Positions 24,515 to 32,494 of a stretch of 64,000 bases of DNA are shown in pieces. The stretch is from NCBI GenBank assembly GCA_036501515.1, contig DASYAD010000040.1:1-64000 (forward strand), read 5' to 3'. The first letter of the stretch is position 1; the number at the start of each line of letters is the position of its first letter. The position numbers and the translations under genes were made by a program. This DNA comes from Trebonia sp036501515 (GTDB taxonomy: Bacteria > Actinomycetota > Actinomycetes > Streptosporangiales > Streptosporangiaceae). Under the pieces are notes generated by a model that saw only the letters and a list, made by a program, of their open reading frames with translations, did no database searches and was not told the origin of the DNA.

Positions 24515-24665
24515 CGGCGGCACGGGTGCCGATGGCCTGGCTCCCCGCCGCACGGTCGCGCTGAGTTGTCGCACCCAGGCACCGCACGGGCAGGTCACAG
24601 TGGCGGGACCGCCCCGGATTCGCACCGGAGTTCCTCGGCAGCCGTTCGCCCGCAATCCTCTCACA
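24515..24665 (-). promoter_or_regulatory. Cobalamin riboswitch 1, controlling chlID-cobO-cobB
   Basis: Read on the minus strand, GAACTCCGGTGCGAATCC, then CGGTCCCGCCACTGTGACC (core at 24596-24634), and after about 55 nt GGAGCCAGGCCATCGGCAC (24526-24544) correspond to the conserved P4-P6 core and the B12 box of the class I cobalamin aptamer, including the peripheral insertion between core and box. The gene starts about 75 nt downstream. The T-run TTTTTT touching the TTG start, and GAAGGTG just before it, suggest either termination or occlusion of the ribosome site; I favour translational control because the T-run overlaps the ribosome-binding region. Confidence 0.93.
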
Positions 24666-24687
24666 CGCGTGCGGCAAACTGTAGGGC

Positions 24688-25941
24688 GTGCTCCTCCCGA
24701 CCGTGACCGTGACCGGCATCGGAGCCGACGGATGGCCGGGCCTGTCCGCCGGCTCGAAGACCGTGCTCACCGAGGCAGGCGTGATCGTCGGCGGCCCCCG
24801 GCAGCTCGCGCTGCTGCCGGACGAGGTGGGCGGCAGGCGCGTGCCGCTGCCGAGCCCGCTGCTGCCGGGCCTGCGCGAGCTGATTGACGACCACGCAGGC
24901 GGTTCTGGCGGGACGGCCGGGCTCGTCGTGCTGGCCAGCGGCGACCCGATGTTCTACGGCATCGGCAGCACCCTGGTGCGGCTGCTCGGACCGCACCGGG
25001 TGCGGGTGCTGCCGCACCCGTCGTCGGTCTCGCTGGCGGCCGCCAGGCTCGGCTGGCCGGTCGATGAGACCGATGTGGTCAGCCTGGTCGGACGCCCGGC
25101 CGAGCTGCTGCACCCGCTGCTGCAGCCGGGACGCCGGGTGCTCGTGCTCACCGCGGAGCCGAAGGCCGCCGCTGCCATCCGCGCCCTGCTGGACGCGCGC
25201 GGTTTCGGCGCCAGCCCGGTGACGGTGCTTGCCGACCTCGGCGGGCCGCGGGAGTTCGTCGGGCCGCCAGGCGACGGCCCGCACAGCCGCCTGGCGATCG
25301 TGGCGGTCGAGTGCCGCCTCGACCCGGCCGCCGCACCCCTGCCTCGGGTGCCAGGGCTGCCCGATGGCGCGTTCGAGCAGGACGGTCAGATCACCAAACG
25401 CGAGGTGCGCGCCGTCGCCCTGGCGGCGCTCGCCCCGGTGCCCGGTCAGCTGCTGTGGGATGTGGGCGCCGGGTCCGGCAGCATCGGCATCGAGTGGATG
25501 CGCGTCCATCCCGCGAGCCGGGCGATCGCAGTCGAGCCGCGGGCCGACCGCCGCGAGCGGATCGCCCGGAACGCGGCGGCGCTCGGCGTGCCCGGGCTCT
25601 CGGTGGTCGCCGGAAGCGCGCCGGAGGCGCTGGCCGGGCTGCCGGCGCCGGACGCGGTCTTCATCGGCGGCGGTGTGACGGCCGCCGGCGTGATCGGCGC
25701 GTGCCTCGACGCGCTCGAGCCCGGCGGCCGGCTGGTCGCGAACGCGGTCACGATCGAGGGGCAGGCGGTCCTGGTGGACTGGCAGCGGCGGGCCGGCGGT
25801 ACGCTGACCAAGATCGGCATAGAGCACGCGGGCGGGCTCGGCTCCTTTACGGCCTGGCGGCCCGCCCTCGCGGTCGTCCAGTGGTCGGTGCGCAAGGCGC
25901 CTGGTCACTGGTCCGGCCAGGAGAATCGGGAGGGTCCGTGA
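24688..25941 (+). CDS. cobL: Precorrin-6Y C5,15-methyltransferase (decarboxylating)
   Basis: A 417-aa fusion of CbiE and CbiT. The N-terminal tetrapyrrole methylase (1-~210) has VTVTGIGADGWPGLS and LVVLASGDPMFYGIGSTL; the C-terminal class I methyltransferase (~225-417) has KREVRAVALAALAP and LLWDVGAGSGSIGIEWMR (SAM motif I). It methylates C5 and C15 and decarboxylates the C12 acetate. GTG 24688 begins right at the conserved N-terminus and lies within the region shared with the divergent riboswitch leader, so the two promoters probably overlap. It overlaps cobM by 4 nt (GTGA). Confidence 0.95.
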   Translation: MLLPTVTVTGIGADGWPGLSAGSKTVLTEAGVIVGGPRQLALLPDEVGGRRVPLPSPLLPGLRELIDDHAGGSGGTAGLVVLASGDPMFYGIGSTLVRLLGPHRVRVLPHPSSVSLAAARLGWPVDETDVVSLVGRPAELLHPLLQPGRRVLVLTAEPKAAAAIRALLDARGFGASPVTVLADLGGPREFVGPPGDGPHSRLAIVAVECRLDPAAAPLPRVPGLPDGAFEQDGQITKREVRAVALAALAPVPGQLLWDVGAGSGSIGIEWMRVHPASRAIAVEPRADRRERIARNAAALGVPGLSVVAGSAPEALAGLPAPDAVFIGGGVTAAGVIGACLDALEPGGRLVANAVTIEGQAVLVDWQRRAGGTLTKIGIEHAGGLGSFTAWRPALAVVQWSVRKAPGHWSGQENREGP

Positions 25942-26687
25942 CCGTCCACTTCGTCGGCGCGGGCCCAGGCGCCGCTGACCTGATCACCGTCCGCGCCCAG
26001 CGCCTGCTCGAGCAGTGCTCGGTCTGCCTGTACGCCGGCAGCCTGGTGCCCGCGGAGGTCCTCGCGCACTGCCCGCCAGGCGCCCGGCTGATCGACACCG
26101 CCGACCTCACGCTTGACGAGATCGTCGCGGCGATGGCGGAGGCGGACGCGGCCGGGCTTGACGTGGTGCGGCTCTGCTCAGGTGACCCGGCCGTGTTCAG
26201 CGCCGTCGCCGAGCAGGCCAGGCGCCTCGACCGGGCCGGGATCGCCTTCGACATCACGCCGGGGGTGCCCGCGTTCGCCGCAGCGGCGGCGGCGCTGCGC
26301 CGTGAGCTCACTGTCCCCGGGGTCGGCCAGACGGTCGTGCTCAGCAGGATCGCGCACCGGGCTACGCCGATGCCGCCTGGCGAGGACCTGGCCAGCCTGG
26401 GCGCTGTCGGCGCGACGCTGGTGCTGCACCTGGCCGTGCAGCGGATCGAGCAGGTGACCGCGGAGCTGCTGCCGCACTACGGTCCCGGCTGCCCGGCGGC
26501 CGTCGTCGCCTACGCCACTCAGGAGCGCGAGGTCGTGCTGCGCGGCACCCTCGCGGACATCGCCGCCCAGGTTCTCGCGGCCGGCGTGCGGAGCACCGCG
26601 GTGATCATCGTCGGCCAGGTGCTCGCGGCGAGCGGCTTCCGCGACAGCCACCTGTATTCCGACGCCCGCGACCGCTCGTCGCACTGA
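25938..26687 (+). CDS. cobM: Precorrin-4 C11-methyltransferase
   Basis: A 249-aa SAM-dependent tetrapyrrole methylase. VHFVGAGPGAADLITVRAQR is the N-terminal signature, VCLYAGSLVP and VVRLCSGDPAVFSAVAEQ follow, and FDITPGVPAFAAAAA and GQTVVLSRIAHRATPMP are specific to the CobM/CbiF group. It transfers a methyl group to C11 of precorrin-4 in the aerobic route. GTG 25938 overlaps the cobL stop, so translation is coupled. Confidence 0.95.
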   Translation: MTVHFVGAGPGAADLITVRAQRLLEQCSVCLYAGSLVPAEVLAHCPPGARLIDTADLTLDEIVAAMAEADAAGLDVVRLCSGDPAVFSAVAEQARRLDRAGIAFDITPGVPAFAAAAAALRRELTVPGVGQTVVLSRIAHRATPMPPGEDLASLGAVGATLVLHLAVQRIEQVTAELLPHYGPGCPAAVVAYATQEREVVLRGTLADIAAQVLAAGVRSTAVIIVGQVLAASGFRDSHLYSDARDRSSH

Positions 26688-26786
26688 GGACCAAGCGGTA
26701 AGACCAAGTACCGGGATACTGAACGGGAGCGGCTTCCCCCGGCCCGCCTAGTGCTCGCCCTTCGCCGTCGGCCGTTCTGCGCTCGG

Positions 26787-27614
26787 TTACTCCGGGCCAG
26801 CCGGCTCGCCGTCGGCCGGTTCGCGTCGGACCAGGTAGGTGTCCATGATCCAGCCGTGCCGCTGGCGCAGCTCGGCCCGGGTCGCCGTGATCTCCTCGGC
26901 GACTTCCGCCAGCGGCCCGGAGATCAGTACCTCGTCCGGCGTGCTGAGATAGGCGCCCCAGAAGACGGACAGGCCGGGCTCGGTGAACTCCGCCGCGGCG
27001 AACCCGCGGTCGAGCATGACCACGGCACTGTCCAGGCCTTCGGGCAGCCCAGGCCCTTCGGGATGTCCGGGGCTGTCCGCCCGGGTCAGCCGACGGGCCG
27101 GGGTGATGTGGATCGGCTCGCCGACCCGGTTCAACGGGATCCGGTGCGCCGCCGCCAGCGCCTGCACGCTGGTCACCCCGGGGATCACGGTGCAGCTGAA
27201 GACGACGGTGCCGAGCGCGAGTACCCGGTCGACGATCCGCAGCATCGAGTCGTACACCGAAGGGTCGCCCCACACCAGGAACGCCCCCGTCCCGTCAGGC
27301 CCGAGCTCGGCGTCGAGAGCCGCCGCGATGCGTTCGGCCCGCGCCGCGTGCCAGTCCGCCACCGCGCCCTGGTAACCGCCGGCGGTCAGTCCGGCCGAGC
27401 GGTCACGCGGCGGCTCGGGGATGTCCACCACCCGGTACCCCGGCCGCGTGACGTGCCGTCGCAGTATCTCTTCGCGCGCCGCGTTCAGCCCGGACTTCTC
27501 GTTCCCCTTGTCGATGCGGAAGAAGACGTCCGTCCGGTTGAGTGCCCGCACGGCCTGGACGGTGATCTGGTCGGGATGGCCGGGGCCCATACCGATAACG
27601 AGCAGTTCGCGCAT
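26787..27614 (-). CDS. cobF: Precorrin-6A synthase (deacetylating), C1-methyltransferase
   Basis: A 275-aa tetrapyrrole methylase specific to the aerobic pathway: it methylates C1 and removes the acetyl group to form precorrin-6A. RELLVIGMGPGHPDQITVQAVRALN and FFRIDKGNEKSGLNAAREEI are CobF hallmarks (FRxDKGxEKxxLxxxRxxI), with FLVWGDPSVYDSMLRIVDRV and TVIPGVTSVQALAAAH following. It stands alone on the minus strand, convergent with cobM (99-bp gap) and 24 bp from the start of the truncated P-loop gene on the other strand. CobF is good evidence that the pathway is the oxygen-dependent one. Confidence 0.95.
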   Translation of the reverse strand: MRELLVIGMGPGHPDQITVQAVRALNRTDVFFRIDKGNEKSGLNAAREEILRRHVTRPGYRVVDIPEPPRDRSAGLTAGGYQGAVADWHAARAERIAAALDAELGPDGTGAFLVWGDPSVYDSMLRIVDRVLALGTVVFSCTVIPGVTSVQALAAAHRIPLNRVGEPIHITPARRLTRADSPGHPEGPGLPEGLDSAVVMLDRGFAAAEFTEPGLSVFWGAYLSTPDEVLISGPLAEVAEEITATRAELRQRHGWIMDTYLVRREPADGEPAGPE

Positions 27615-27638
27615 TTGCCTTATCCTAGGGTGGCTGGT

Positions 27639-27986
27639 GTGAGCCGGATCGCGTACGTCTCAGGGAAGCCCGGGGCGGGGAAGAGCAGCCTGGCCTTTCC
27701 GCTGGCAGCGGAGCTTGGCTACTCGCTGGTGATCAAGGATCTGGTCAAGGAAGCACTACACGACAGCCTGTACGTCCCTGGTTCGGGCGGGTATGACCGG
27801 GGGTGGACGCAGCGGCTGAACAATGCCGCGTGGGAGCTGCTGTGGACGCTCGCGGCTTTGCTGTTGTCCGCGATGGACAAATACGACCGGCCGGTCGGCG
27901 TCGGCCCGCTGATCACCGTCGACACGACCAGGCCCGTCGACGTCGCGGCCATCGCCGCCGCAGTCAGCCGCCTGCACGCCAGCTGA
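27639..27986 (+). pseudogene. P-loop kinase/ATPase with internal deletion
   Basis: A 115-aa frame from GTG 27639. The N-terminus RIAYVSGKPGAGKSSLAFPL is an intact Walker A, followed by AELGYSLVIKDLVKEALHD and LNNAAWELLWTLAALL. It then jumps, in frame, to KYDRPVGVGPLITVDTTRPVDV, which is the C-terminal end of actinobacterial AAA/nucleoside-kinase-like proteins of roughly 170-180 aa. The intervening region (LID, base-binding and second acidic motif) is missing, so the product is probably inactive. It lies 24 bp from the divergent cobF start. Confidence 0.6.
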
Positions 27987-28084
27987 GATATCGGAGACTC
28001 CGGTTTCGGAACGCGGCGGGCCGCGAGCTTGGCCGGGTCCGGCGGATGCTGCCGCTGGCGGGTGTTTGCTGGCGGCGTCCGGCC

Positions 28085-28486
28085 TCAGTCGCTCAGCAGA
28101 GCGTGTAGCAGGCCCGGGTAGGAGGGGTCAGCGAAAGCAAGGCCGCCGAGTTGTCCCTTCCTGAACCAGCCGATGGCGTCATGCTCTTCCGGCTCCAGGT
28201 TCGTGATCTCGCCCCGCCAGCGGCGCGAGACCCACAGGGTGAGGTCTAGCCCGGTCTCTGGGGCGACTCGGTGCAGGACGGGACCGCCCTCGGTGCCTTC
28301 AAGCTCGGCCCCCAGTTCCTCCGCTACCTCCCGCCGTAGCGCGTCTTCCGGACGCTCGCCGGGCTCAATATGACCGCCGGGGAAGTCCCACACATCCGGG
28401 TACCACCGACGCCCCGGCGACCGGTGGCATAGCAGTACCTGCCCGGCCCGGAGCAGGATCACGGCGACGACGCGGTGATCTTCCAT
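28085..28486 (-). CDS. NUDIX hydrolase
   Basis: A 133-aa MutT-like pyrophosphohydrolase. The Nudix box GHIEPGERPEDALRREVAEE fits Gx5Ex7REUxEEx, so catalysis is likely. VVAVILLRAGQVLLCHRSPGRRWYPDVWDFPGG precedes it, a pattern close to 8-oxo-dGTP or small nucleotide hydrolases in actinomycetes. ATG 28486 begins at the conserved strand; the upstream frame is not needed. It sits among corrin genes but has no known place in the pathway. Confidence 0.88.
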   Translation of the reverse strand: MEDHRVVAVILLRAGQVLLCHRSPGRRWYPDVWDFPGGHIEPGERPEDALRREVAEELGAELEGTEGGPVLHRVAPETGLDLTLWVSRRWRGEITNLEPEEHDAIGWFRKGQLGGLAFADPSYPGLLHALLSD

Positions 28487-28632
28487 CGCCAGAGCATGAC
28501 AGACCGCGGAGCCGCCGCACGGCGCGGTCATCGAAAAGATGACCATTACTCTTAGTATTGATAACTGTGGATCGAACTGGTAATCCTAGATCTGTAGCGA
28601 TAGTCCCGTAACCGGGGCCGTAAGCTGGGCCG

Positions 28633-29520
28633 GTGAATTCACCGGCACTGGACGCGGCTGCGGCGGGGACGTGGCGACTTGGCGACCTGACGGTCAACCG
28701 GCTTGGTTTCGGCGCGATGCGCCTGACCGGGAGGCTCCCGTTCGGGCACGGTGCGCCGAGTGACCGGGCCTCCTCCCTGGCGGTGCTCCGCCGGGCGGTC
28801 GAGCTTGGCATTAACCACATCGACACGGCGGCGTTTTACTTCTCGCCGCTGCGCTCGGCGAACGAGCTGATCGCCACGGCACTCGCGCCGTATCCGGAAG
28901 AGCTGGTGATCACCACCAAGGTGTGGCCAGGCCGGGATCCGTGGGGCGAGTGGTACTGGGCACGGCCGGACCAGCTGCGCGGTCAGGTCGAGGAGAACCT
29001 TCGCCAGCTTGGCCGGGACTACCTGGACGTCGTGAACCTGCGGCGGGCAGGCTCGCACGAGTCGATCGCCGAGCACTTCGGCGCGCTGGCCGAGCTCCGC
29101 GACGCAGGGCTGGTCCGGCACCTCGGTGTCTCCGACGTCACCGTCGCGCAGCTAGACGAGGCCCTGGCGATCGCGCCGGTGGTCTGCGTGCAGAACCGCT
29201 ACAGCCTCAATGACCGGACCCACGATCCGGTGCTGCGGGTCTGCGCGGAGCGGGGCATCGCGTTCGTGCCGTTCTTCGCGGTCGCGGGGGACCGCCGCCA
29301 GTCAGGCGGTCCCGGCAGCGACTCACCGGAGCTGCTCGACGTGGCGCGCCGTCACGCCGCGACCGTCGCCCAGGTCCGCCTGGCCTGGACCCTCCACCAG
29401 GCGCCCAACGTCCTGGCCATCCCCGGGACCGGCAGCCCCGCCCACCTGGAGGAGAACGTCGCCGCCGCTTCGCTCCGCCTCACCGGCGAGGACCTGGCGC
29501 TGCTCAGCGTGGCCAAGTAG
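28633..29520 (+). CDS. Aldo/keto reductase, upstream partner of cobK
   Basis: A 295-aa NADPH-dependent TIM-barrel oxidoreductase of the YdbC/YghZ-like branch. VNRLGFGAMRLTG opens the barrel, INHIDTAAFYF gives the catalytic Asp and Tyr, LVITTKVWPG the Lys, and LDVVNLRRAG replaces the usual catalytic His with Asn. AWTLHQAPNVLAIPGTGSPAHLEEN is the cofactor-binding end. GTG 28633 is the first start before the conserved strand. Its stop is 2 bp from the cobK start, so the two are probably translated together; a corrin-specific role is not established. Confidence 0.88.
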   Translation: MNSPALDAAAAGTWRLGDLTVNRLGFGAMRLTGRLPFGHGAPSDRASSLAVLRRAVELGINHIDTAAFYFSPLRSANELIATALAPYPEELVITTKVWPGRDPWGEWYWARPDQLRGQVEENLRQLGRDYLDVVNLRRAGSHESIAEHFGALAELRDAGLVRHLGVSDVTVAQLDEALAIAPVVCVQNRYSLNDRTHDPVLRVCAERGIAFVPFFAVAGDRRQSGGPGSDSPELLDVARRHAATVAQVRLAWTLHQAPNVLAIPGTGSPAHLEENVAAASLRLTGEDLALLSVAK

Positions 29521-29522
29521 CA

Positions 29523-30266
29523 GTGCCCGGCCAGGGCGCCAGGTCCGCGCGCATTCTCATCCTCGGCGGAACGGGCGAGGCCAGGGAGCTGGCGGCCGAG
29601 CTGGCGGCCGCCGGCACCGACGTGATCTCCTCGCTGGCGGGCCGGGTCAGCCGCCCCCGGTTGCCCGACGGCCCGGTGCGCATCGGCGGGTTCGGCGGTG
29701 CCGAGGGCCTGGCGGCCTTCCTGCGTGATGAACGCGTCACCCACCTGGTCGACGCGACGCATCCGTTCGCGGCCGGCATCACTGCGAACGCCGCGCGGGC
29801 AGCCGCGGATGCTGGCGTGCCCCGGCTGGTGCTGCGCCGCCCGGCCTGGGAAGCCGACCCGTCCTGGGACACCGTCCCCGACATTCAGGCAGCAGCCGAA
29901 GCAGTACTGGTCTGGCCCGGTGATGCCGTGTTCCTCACGACCGGCCGTCGTGATCTCGATGCTTTTGCCGCCGACGACCGCCACCGGTTCCTGGTCCGCA
30001 CGGTGGACCCGCCGGAGGGCCCGGCGCCGCCGCGGATGACGCTGCTGCTCGACCGGGGACCGTACACCGTCGCCGGAGAGTCGGCGCTGATCAGCGAGCA
30101 CCAGATCGGCCTGCTGGTCACCAAGAACAGCGGCGGTCCTATGACGGCGGCGAAGCTTGCGGCGGCCAGGAACCTGGGTATCCAGGTCGTCATGGTGGCC
30201 CGCCCGCCGCTGCCGCCGGGCAGCGCGGTGGCCGCGACGGTGCCCGAGGTGCTGCGCTGGCTCTAG
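29523..30266 (+). CDS. cobK: Precorrin-6A reductase
   Basis: A 247-aa NADPH-dependent reductase that reduces the C18-C19 double bond of precorrin-6A. RILILGGTGEARELAAELAA is the N-terminal nucleotide-binding segment, THLVDATHPFAAGITANAARAA is the best conserved CobK block, and LLVTKNSGGPMTAAKLAAARNLGIQVVMV is the C-terminal signature. GTG 29523 starts 2 bp after the aldo/keto reductase stop. It converges with cobIJ. Confidence 0.95.
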   Translation: MPGQGARSARILILGGTGEARELAAELAAAGTDVISSLAGRVSRPRLPDGPVRIGGFGGAEGLAAFLRDERVTHLVDATHPFAAGITANAARAAADAGVPRLVLRRPAWEADPSWDTVPDIQAAAEAVLVWPGDAVFLTTGRRDLDAFAADDRHRFLVRTVDPPEGPAPPRMTLLLDRGPYTVAGESALISEHQIGLLVTKNSGGPMTAAKLAAARNLGIQVVMVARPPLPPGSAVAATVPEVLRWL

Positions 30267-30290
30267 CGGCCTCAGCCTCGGATAGCTGGC

Positions 30291-31871
30291 TCAGCCCGGG
30301 TACCGGCGCGGCGTGATCACCCGGGCCGCGCCGGAACCGTCGTGTACCACGCGGGACTGGCTGGAGCCGATGATCAGCAGGCAGCGCATGTCTACTTGCG
30401 CGGGATCGAGTTCGCCCAGTGTGGTGACGGTGACCTGCTGCTCGGGTGTGCCGACGGCGCGGCCGATGACGACCGGCGTCCCGGCGTCCCGGCGGGTGAG
30501 CAGCAGCTCGCGCGCGTCGGCCAGCTGCTGCCTGCGGGACTGCGACGCGGGATTGTAAATCGCGATGGCGAAGTCGCCTTCTGCCGCCGCCGTGAGCCGC
30601 CGGGCGATCACGTCCCATGGCTTGAGCCGGTCGGACAGTGACAGCATCACGTAGTCGTGCCCGAGCGGCGCACCGGCCATGCTGGCGACGGCCTGGGCGG
30701 CGGTGATCCCCGGGAGGATCGTGACCGGTACCGAGATGAACCGTTCGTCGGCCGCGGCGGCCTCGAGCACCACAGAAGCCATGGCGAACACGCCGGGGTC
30801 GCCGGACGAGACCACGGCTACGCGCCGGCCGCGCAGCGCCAGGTCGAGCGCGAACTCCGCCCGCTGGGCCTCGACCCGGTTGTCGCTGCCGTGCCGTCGC
30901 TGCCGCGGATTGGCCGGCACCCGGTCGACGTAGGGCGCGTAGCCGACGATGTCGTCGGCGGCGGCCAGCACGGCGGCTGCCTGCGGGGTCAGCCAGTCAC
31001 GCCCGGCCGGCCCGAGACCGACGACGTCCACCCGGCCAGGCACGGAAACCGCGCCAGGCACAGAAACCGCGCCAGCTTCGGAAATCCCGCCAGCTTCGGA
31101 AACCCCAGAAGGCCGGGAAAGCGCAGCCGCTTCCGAAACCTGGCCGGCCGCTTCCGGCCCGGCCAGCAGCAGCAGCGACATGTACGGGACCGCCGACGGG
31201 TCGACGTCGCCCGCCCGTTCGATGACCTGCCGCTCCCCGCCGGAGGCGCGCTCGACGTAGTAGGCCGCCTCCAGCCGGCCCGCGTCCTTCAGCGCCGCGC
31301 GCACATCCGGGTAACTCCGGCTTATCTTCATCACGGCCGCCGCGCCGGTGCCGCTCAGCCGCCGGGCCAGTTCCTCGCGCGGCAGCGTGCCGGGCAGTAC
31401 GGTCAGCACGTCGTCGCCTTCGACCAGTGGCATCGCCAGGGCGGCGGAGGCGGCGCTGACCGAGGTGATACCGGGCACGATCTCGGTGCGGAACCGGCCG
31501 CTGATCCGTTTGTGCATGTGCATGTAACTGCTGTAGAAGAGCGGGTCGCCTTCGGCCAGCAGCACCACGTCGCGCCCGGCGGCGAGGTGTGCCGTCAGCC
31601 GGGCGGCGGCCGCCGCGTAGAACTCCTCAATGGCCCCCTCGTAGCCGCCCGGGTGGTCCGTGGTCTCCGTCGTCAGCGGGTAGACGAGCTGTTCCTCGAT
31701 CTGGTCGCCGCGCAGGTACGGCTCCGCGATGGACCGGGCGACCGAGCGCCCGTGCCTGGCCGAGTGGTAGGCCACCACGCCCGCGGCACCGATGATCCGG
31801 GCGGCCTTCACCGTGACAAGCTCCGGGTCGCCGGGCCCGAGCCCCACCCCGTACAGTACGCCGTCGCTCAT
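30291..31871 (-). CDS. cobIJ: Fused precorrin-2 C20-methyltransferase / precorrin-3B C17-methyltransferase
   Basis: A 526-aa two-domain methylase. Residues 1-~245 are CobI (LYGVGLGPGDPELVTVKAAR, VVLLAEGDPLFYSSYMHMHKR, TEIVPGITSVSAASA); residues ~285-526 are CobJ (VDVVGLGPAGRDWLTPQA, VAVVSSGDPGVFAMASVVLE, FAIAIYNPASQSRR). The fusion is usual in actinobacteria. The linker (about 245-285) carries short imperfect repeats (SEAGGISEAGAVSVPGAVSVPG; DNA about 31040-31110). Its ATG overlaps the cobH stop, making cobG-cobH-cobIJ one operon. Confidence 0.95.
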   Translation of the reverse strand: MSDGVLYGVGLGPGDPELVTVKAARIIGAAGVVAYHSARHGRSVARSIAEPYLRGDQIEEQLVYPLTTETTDHPGGYEGAIEEFYAAAAARLTAHLAAGRDVVLLAEGDPLFYSSYMHMHKRISGRFRTEIVPGITSVSAASAALAMPLVEGDDVLTVLPGTLPREELARRLSGTGAAAVMKISRSYPDVRAALKDAGRLEAAYYVERASGGERQVIERAGDVDPSAVPYMSLLLLAGPEAAGQVSEAAALSRPSGVSEAGGISEAGAVSVPGAVSVPGRVDVVGLGPAGRDWLTPQAAAVLAAADDIVGYAPYVDRVPANPRQRRHGSDNRVEAQRAEFALDLALRGRRVAVVSSGDPGVFAMASVVLEAAAADERFISVPVTILPGITAAQAVASMAGAPLGHDYVMLSLSDRLKPWDVIARRLTAAAEGDFAIAIYNPASQSRRQQLADARELLLTRRDAGTPVVIGRAVGTPEQQVTVTTLGELDPAQVDMRCLLIIGSSQSRVVHDGSGAARVITPRRYPG

Positions 31872-32494
31872 TCCGCCTCGCTCGCGATCGCGTTAACGGC
31901 GGCCACGGTCATCGCGCTGCCGCCGCGCCGCCCGTGCACCACCAGGTAGTCAAGCCCGGACGCGGCCAGCGCCCGCTTCGATTCCGCCGCACCGATGAAG
32001 CCGACGGGGATGCCGAGCACCGCCGCGGGCCGCGGTGCTCCCGCGTCGATGAGCTCAAGCAGCCGGAACAGTGCGGTCGGAGCGTTGCCGATGGCGACCA
32101 CGGCGCCTGCGAGCCGCGGTACCCACAGGTCGAGCGCCGCCGCCGAGCGCGTCGTGCCAAGCCGTTCCGCCAGCGACGGCACCGCCGGGTCGCCGAGCGT
32201 GCACACGACTTCGTTGCGGGCGGGCAACCGGGGCCTGGTGATGCCGGACGCGACCATCTGCGCGTCGCACAGCACCGGCGCGCCGTCGAGCAGCGCGGCC
32301 CGCGCGGCGCGCACCACCCCGTCGCTGTAGCCGACGTCGCCCGGCAGGTCGGTCATCCCGCAGGAGTGGATCATCCGCACCACGACCCGCGACACATCGG
32401 CCGGGAACCGCGCGAGGTCGGCTTCCGTCCTGATCGTGGCGAACGAGCGGCGGTAGATCTCCCCGCCATCGCGGAGGTAGTCAAACTCCGGCAA
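31868..32494 (-). CDS. cobH: Precorrin-8X methylmutase
   Basis: A 208-aa enzyme that moves the methyl group from C11 to C12, giving hydrogenobyrinate. FDYLRDGGEIYRRSFATIRTEADLARF is the N-terminal signature, VRMIHSCGMTDLPGDVGYSDG contains the catalytic His, and IPVGFIGAAESKRAL and VHGRRGGSAMTVAAVNAIA complete the family motifs. It overlaps cobG by 14 nt and cobIJ by 4 nt. Confidence 0.95.
   Translation of the reverse strand: MPEFDYLRDGGEIYRRSFATIRTEADLARFPADVSRVVVRMIHSCGMTDLPGDVGYSDGVVRAARAALLDGAPVLCDAQMVASGITRPRLPARNEVVCTLGDPAVPSLAERLGTTRSAAALDLWVPRLAGAVVAIGNAPTALFRLLELIDAGAPRPAAVLGIPVGFIGAAESKRALAASGLDYLVVHGRRGGSAMTVAAVNAIASEAE

Noticed and set aside
24006..24770. Minus-strand frame running through riboswitch 1
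   Set aside because: It includes the aptamer core and B12 box and has no domain. The ChlID gene begins downstream in another frame.
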